A stretch of 64,000 bases of DNA, from NCBI RefSeq assembly GCF_014652515.1, contig NZ_BMYY01000002.1:327450-391449 (forward strand), written 5' to 3'. The translations under genes were made by a program, and so were the position numbers. The DNA is from Bacterioplanes sanyensis. Lineage in GTDB: Bacteria; Pseudomonadota; Gammaproteobacteria; Pseudomonadales; Oceanobacteraceae. Shown one piece after another: positions 60,621-64,000 of the stretch. The notes beneath the pieces were generated by a model. That model had not been told where the DNA came from. It saw only the letters and a list, made by a program, of their open reading frames with translations, and made no database searches. How positions within the stretch are numbered: the first letter of the stretch is position 1; every line of letters begins with the position of its first letter.

Positions 60621-61763
60621 TTAGCGTTGTCGATGACTGGCCATAGACATCAGCAAACCGAATGCCAGCATCAAGCTGACCACCGATGTGCCGCCATAGC
60701 TCACCAGAGGTAAGGGTACCCCCACCACGGGTAAAATGCCGCTGACCATGCCGATGTTCACGAACACATAAATAAAAAACGTGACGGCTAACGACCCAGA
60801 CAGCAATCGCGCAAACACAGTGTCGCAGCGTGTCGATAAATACAAGCAACGCAAAATGATCAGGCAATACAGGCTGAGCAAAATCAGCACGCCCGCCAGC
60901 CCCAATTCTTCTGCTAATACCGCAATAATGAAATCGGTATGGCTCTCCGGTAAAAACTCCAACTGCGATTGGGTGCCGTGCAAAAAGCCTTTGCCATCGA
61001 TGCCGCCACTGCCAATGGCCGTCTTGGATTGGATGATATTCCAGCCGGAGCCGAGTTTGTCACTTTCCGGGTTGAGAAACGTCAAGACGCGCTGCTTTTG
61101 ATAATCATGCATGACGAAAAACCACATCAGCGGTGCGCAAGCGGCGACAATCGCCACCATAGAGCTAATCAGCCACCAAGACATGCCGGCAAAAAACAGC
61201 ACCAGTAGGCCGGAAGTGCTGATTAAAATGGCGGTGCCTAAATCAGGCTGTTTTAAAATCATCACGGTGGGCAGAGCAATCAGTACCAGTGCTTTTAGCA
61301 GATCGATTAAGCGCGGCGGCACCGGCCTTTGCGCCATGTACCAAGCAACGGTCAGCGGCAGAATGAGCTTTACCAACTCCGATGGTTGAAAACGTGGCAA
61401 GCCCGGCAGTGCCAGCCAGCGCTGTGCGCCCTTGGCTCCCACGCCCATGACTAAGACGGCTGCCAGTGCGGCCAGCCCGGCGACAAACGCCCAAGGTGCG
61501 ATGCGCTGATATAAGCGCGGTGGAATTTGGGCGGCAGTGACCAACAACACCAAGCCGATACCGAAATGAATGGCTTGGCGAATGACCATGCCCCAGTCAC
61601 GGCCACTGGCACTGTATAAAATGGTTAAGCCGCCACCACATAGCAATAGCAGTAGCAATAGCAGCGGTAAATCCAAGTGGATACGCGCAAACAACTGTCG
61701 ACTGCGTTGAAAGCCCTGCATCGAGCCACTGCTGATGCTGCGACGAAAATCCGTAGTCGCCAT
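60621..61763 (-). CDS. rodA: Rod-shape determining SEDS glycosyltransferase RodA
   Basis: A 380-residue polytopic protein (about ten helices) that polymerises glycan in the elongasome with PBP2. Typical blocks are GVGAKGAQRWLALPGLPRFQPSELVKL, GTAILISTSGLLVLFFAG, SESDKLGSGWNIIQSKTAIGSGG-type residues, and LPVVGVPLPLVSYGG near the C-terminus. The start overlaps the mrdA stop (TGATG). Confidence 0.96.
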   Translation of the reverse strand: MATTDFRRSISSGSMQGFQRSRQLFARIHLDLPLLLLLLLLCGGGLTILYSASGRDWGMVIRQAIHFGIGLVLLVTAAQIPPRLYQRIAPWAFVAGLAALAAVLVMGVGAKGAQRWLALPGLPRFQPSELVKLILPLTVAWYMAQRPVPPRLIDLLKALVLIALPTVMILKQPDLGTAILISTSGLLVLFFAGMSWWLISSMVAIVAACAPLMWFFVMHDYQKQRVLTFLNPESDKLGSGWNIIQSKTAIGSGGIDGKGFLHGTQSQLEFLPESHTDFIIAVLAEELGLAGVLILLSLYCLIILRCLYLSTRCDTVFARLLSGSLAVTFFIYVFVNIGMVSGILPVVGVPLPLVSYGGTSVVSLMLAFGLLMSMASHRQR

Positions 61764-63616
61764 CAGTTAGACTCCTCTGCTAGGTACTGGTTAATCAGTG
61801 CCTGCGCCACAGGGCCTGCGGTGGTGCCAGAAGATTCGCCATTTTCAACAATCACGGCGACGGCGATTTGCGGATTCTCCACGGGCGCAAAGGCGGTGAA
61901 CAGTGCATGGTCACGCAGTCGCTCTGCTAATGCTTCAGAATCGTATTCCTCATTTTGCTTAATGCCCACCACCTGGGCGGTACCGGTTTTACCCGCCATA
62001 GGGACTTTAAGCGTTTTACGTAGACGCCAGCCGGTGCCGTGGGGGCCGATGATGACGTCTTCCATTGCCTTGGCCATGCGCTGCCAGTGTTGTGGGTCTT
62101 TGAGTTTAATGTCGGGCGGTGCTGACTGCTCGGGCACAAACGCCTCGCCATTGGTGGCTGCCAGCAGGCGCGGCAAATGCCAGCGGCCATGAGCCGCTAA
62201 CACGGCGGTGGCGGTCGCCATTTGCAGCGGTGTGGCTTTCATAAAGCCCTGGCCAATGCTCATGTTGACGGTGTCGCCGGCAAACCAGAAGCTGCCGCGG
62301 TGATGGCGCTTCCATTCACGATCTGGCAGTAGACCAGGCAGGGCGTTGATGACGTCTACTGACGTGTCACGGCCAAAGCCAAACTGGCCCAAAAAGGGCG
62401 AAAAGTGGTCAATGCCCATGCGCACTGACAACTCATAGAAGTACGTATCACAGGATTCGACCATGGCCTTGTGCATGTCTACGGTGCCATGTCCGGTGCG
62501 TTTCCAATCGCGATAGACGCGGTCGTAGTTATCGATTTTGAACCAGCCGGGATCACTGATAGTGGTGTCCCAGTCAGCGACGCCGGATTCTAAAATCGCC
62601 AGACCCACAAAGGCTTTCAGGGTGGATGCCGGCGGGTATTGGCCGCGCGCTGCGCGGTCAAACAGGGGTTGGTCGGGGTCGTTGCTGAGATCGCCGTAGT
62701 CTTTATAAGAAATGCCGGTTACAAACAGGTTAGGGTCAAAGGCGGGATTACTGTAAAACGCCAGAATACCACCGGTATTCACGTCAATCGCCACGGCGGC
62801 GCCGCGAAAGCCCTGCATTTCTTGTTGTGCCCGTTGCTGCAGACGAGCATCCAGATGCAAGGTTAAATCTTGGCCTGGAACTGGGTCTTGCTGCTCTAGC
62901 ACGCGCAACACACGACCACGTGCGTTGGTTTCAACCTTTTGATAACCCACTTCGCCATGGAGCAGGTTTTCATAGCGGCGCTCAATACCGATTTTGCCAA
63001 TATGGTGGGTGGCGCTGTAGCGCCGCTTTTGTTCTTCGTCACTTTCAATGCGGCTTTGGTCTTTGGCGTTGATGCGGCCAACATAACCCAACACATGCGC
63101 AAAGCTATCGCCGAGTGGGTAATGACGCACCAGTTGAGCTTCGACCTCGATGCCTGGCAAAAAGAAGCGGTTGACCAAAATGCTGGCGATTTCTTCTTCA
63201 TTGAGGCGGTGGCGCACCACCACGGGTTCGTAAGGGCTGCGACGCAGGTTTAAGCGTTGCTCGAACTTTTCCCGGTCACGCTCGCTTAAGCCGATTAAGC
63301 GATCCACTTCGGCTAGGGTTTGCTCGAGATCATTCACCCGCTCGGGTACCAGCGTCAGGCTGTAGGAGGGAATGTTTTCCGCCAACAAGACGCCATTGCG
63401 GTCATAAATCAGGCCACGTGTCGGCGCCACTGGGCGCAGAGCAATGCGGTTATTTTCCGATAGGTCTTTGTATTTTTCGTGCTCGGTAATCTGCAGATGC
63501 GCCATGCGCCAAGCAAGAATCCCCAGCAGCGCCATGATAATGACTGCCAGTGTGATGGCCCGGGCGCGAAACAGGCGTTTTTCCGCCGATTTGTCCCTGA
63601 AGGCTGATTCCCACAT
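61763..63616 (-). CDS. mrdA: Penicillin-binding protein 2 (elongasome transpeptidase)
   Basis: From ATG 63616 the protein has 617 residues. One N-terminal membrane helix (about 19-40) is followed by the pedestal domain and the transpeptidase domain with the active-site STLK (YPPASTLKAF), SCD in VESCDTYFYEL, and KTGTAQ. It cross-links lateral-wall peptidoglycan with RodA. The frame extends upstream to 63670 but lacks the MWESAF start. Thirteen bases separate it from rlmH. Confidence 0.96.
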   Translation of the reverse strand: MWESAFRDKSAEKRLFRARAITLAVIIMALLGILAWRMAHLQITEHEKYKDLSENNRIALRPVAPTRGLIYDRNGVLLAENIPSYSLTLVPERVNDLEQTLAEVDRLIGLSERDREKFEQRLNLRRSPYEPVVVRHRLNEEEIASILVNRFFLPGIEVEAQLVRHYPLGDSFAHVLGYVGRINAKDQSRIESDEEQKRRYSATHHIGKIGIERRYENLLHGEVGYQKVETNARGRVLRVLEQQDPVPGQDLTLHLDARLQQRAQQEMQGFRGAAVAIDVNTGGILAFYSNPAFDPNLFVTGISYKDYGDLSNDPDQPLFDRAARGQYPPASTLKAFVGLAILESGVADWDTTISDPGWFKIDNYDRVYRDWKRTGHGTVDMHKAMVESCDTYFYELSVRMGIDHFSPFLGQFGFGRDTSVDVINALPGLLPDREWKRHHRGSFWFAGDTVNMSIGQGFMKATPLQMATATAVLAAHGRWHLPRLLAATNGEAFVPEQSAPPDIKLKDPQHWQRMAKAMEDVIIGPHGTGWRLRKTLKVPMAGKTGTAQVVGIKQNEEYDSEALAERLRDHALFTAFAPVENPQIAVAVIVENGESSGTTAGPVAQALINQYLAEESN

Positions 63617-63629
63617 GCCGTCAGTCCAT

Positions 63630-64000
63630 TTATTTGTGGTAAGGGTGCCCCTGGAGAATGCTCCAGGCACGATAAAGCTGCTCGGCCACCAACACCCGCA
63701 CCAGCGGGTGCGGCAGTGTTAGGTTAGACAGTGACCAGCGCTGGCGTGCCAGAGCCAGTATGTCCGCACTCATGCCATCTGGGCCGCCAATGAGGATGGC
63801 AACGTCGCCACCTTGCATGCGCCAGCCTTCCAGCTGTTGTGCTAACTGTGGGGTACTCCAGGGCTTGCCGGCCACTTCCAGCGTGACAACATGATCCTGG
63901 GGCCGCAGCGCTTTGCGTAAAGCGTCTGCTTCCTGGCGCATGGCTTTGTCTATGTTGCTGGATTTGCTGCGCTGGCCGGGAGCGATTTCAACCAACTCAA
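63630..64000 (-). CDS. rlmH: 23S rRNA (pseudouridine(1915)-N3)-methyltransferase, 5' end outside window
   Basis: RlmH is a SPOUT enzyme that methylates pseudouridine 1915 of 23S rRNA. About 123 C-terminal residues are visible, including PWSTPQLAQQLEGW, AILIGGPDGMS, and LTLPHPLVRVLVAEQLYRAWSILQGHPYHK, the typical end. The family has about 155 residues. The frame continues past 64000 (the last codons encode ELVEIAPG), so the start is cut off. Confidence 0.94.
   Translation of the reverse strand, partial: ELVEIAPGQRSKSSNIDKAMRQEADALRKALRPQDHVVTLEVAGKPWSTPQLAQQLEGWRMQGGDVAILIGGPDGMSADILALARQRWSLSNLTLPHPLVRVLVAEQLYRAWSILQGHPYHK

Noticed and set aside
1..64000. tRNA, rRNA, prophage or insertion sequence
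   Set aside because: No cloverleaf gene, phage gene set, transposase or terminal repeats were noticed; composition appears even apart from mild AT-richness in mshQ.

Overview
The window comes from the chromosome of a Gammaproteobacterium, most likely a free-living aquatic or marine one of the Oceanospirillales/Alteromonadales/Pseudomonas type. The support is a hemA-prfA-prmC operon, a complete MSHA type IV pilus operon, NtrB/NtrC, minCDE joined to a HopJ-family gene, LexA-controlled dinB, a CcoM-like small oxidase subunit behind Anr/FNR boxes, and mrdA-rodA-mltB-rlpA. I cannot name a genus. No rRNA, tRNA, insertion sequence, prophage or CRISPR array is visible. Coding density is very high, with many ATGA or TAATG start/stop overlaps and several tail-to-tail overlaps.

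Layout. 1-4054: hemA, prfA, prmC and a MoeB/ThiF-like gene in one operon behind a sigma70 promoter. 4241-7056: sulfide:quinone oxidoreductase, then on the minus strand trmL and a secreted PQQ-type sugar dehydrogenase. 7305-23795: MSHA pilus operon in the order I, I2, J, K, L, M, N, E, G, F, A, C, D, O, P, Q. No mshB-like second pilin and no mshH were found. 23840-27096 (minus): a DUF4124 protein, then ntrB-ntrC with their own sigma54 promoter and upstream NtrC site. 27268-28192: dtd and a SirB2-like gene. 28267-35011: a Cu/Ag-type RND efflux set (Cys/His-rich secreted protein, outer membrane factor, adaptor with a Met/His repeat tail, CusA-like pump) and a small unknown protein.

34997-39223 (minus): HopJ-family protein, minC, minD, minE, a parvulin and a GGDEF protein with a periplasmic ABC-substrate-binding-like sensor. 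39391-40428: dinB behind a LexA box. 40440-42168 (minus): a GT4 glycosyltransferase overlapping a PAP2 phosphatase, behind a Pho-box-like array. 42279-52547: regulators (AraC, TetR, GAF-Fis), a MioC-like flavodoxin, an LhgO-like oxidase, a CBS protein, a second GT4 paralogue and several small unknown proteins. 52640-58321: a CHASE2 class III cyclase facing a two-gene operon that encodes a Slam-like outer membrane protein (TPR plus beta-barrel) and a secreted FecR protein ending in a TbpB-like barrel. 58464-58759: tandem Anr/FNR boxes and a CcoM-like 39-residue membrane protein. 58887-64000 (minus): rlmH (cut by the window edge), mrdA, rodA, mltB and rlpA, the cell-elongation and peptidoglycan-remodelling operon.

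The most interesting parts are regulatory sites that predict physiology. They are a Pho-box-like array before a glycosyltransferase/PAP2 pair (possible phosphate-sparing glycolipid synthesis), a sigma54/NtrC circuit on ntrBC, a sigma54 promoter before a Fis-type regulator lacking an AAA+ domain, and class-II-spaced Anr/FNR boxes before a CcoM-like gene. The candidate new system is the Slam-like protein with its FecR-TbpB-like partner. All assignments rest on reading motifs and recalled family features; no database search was run.
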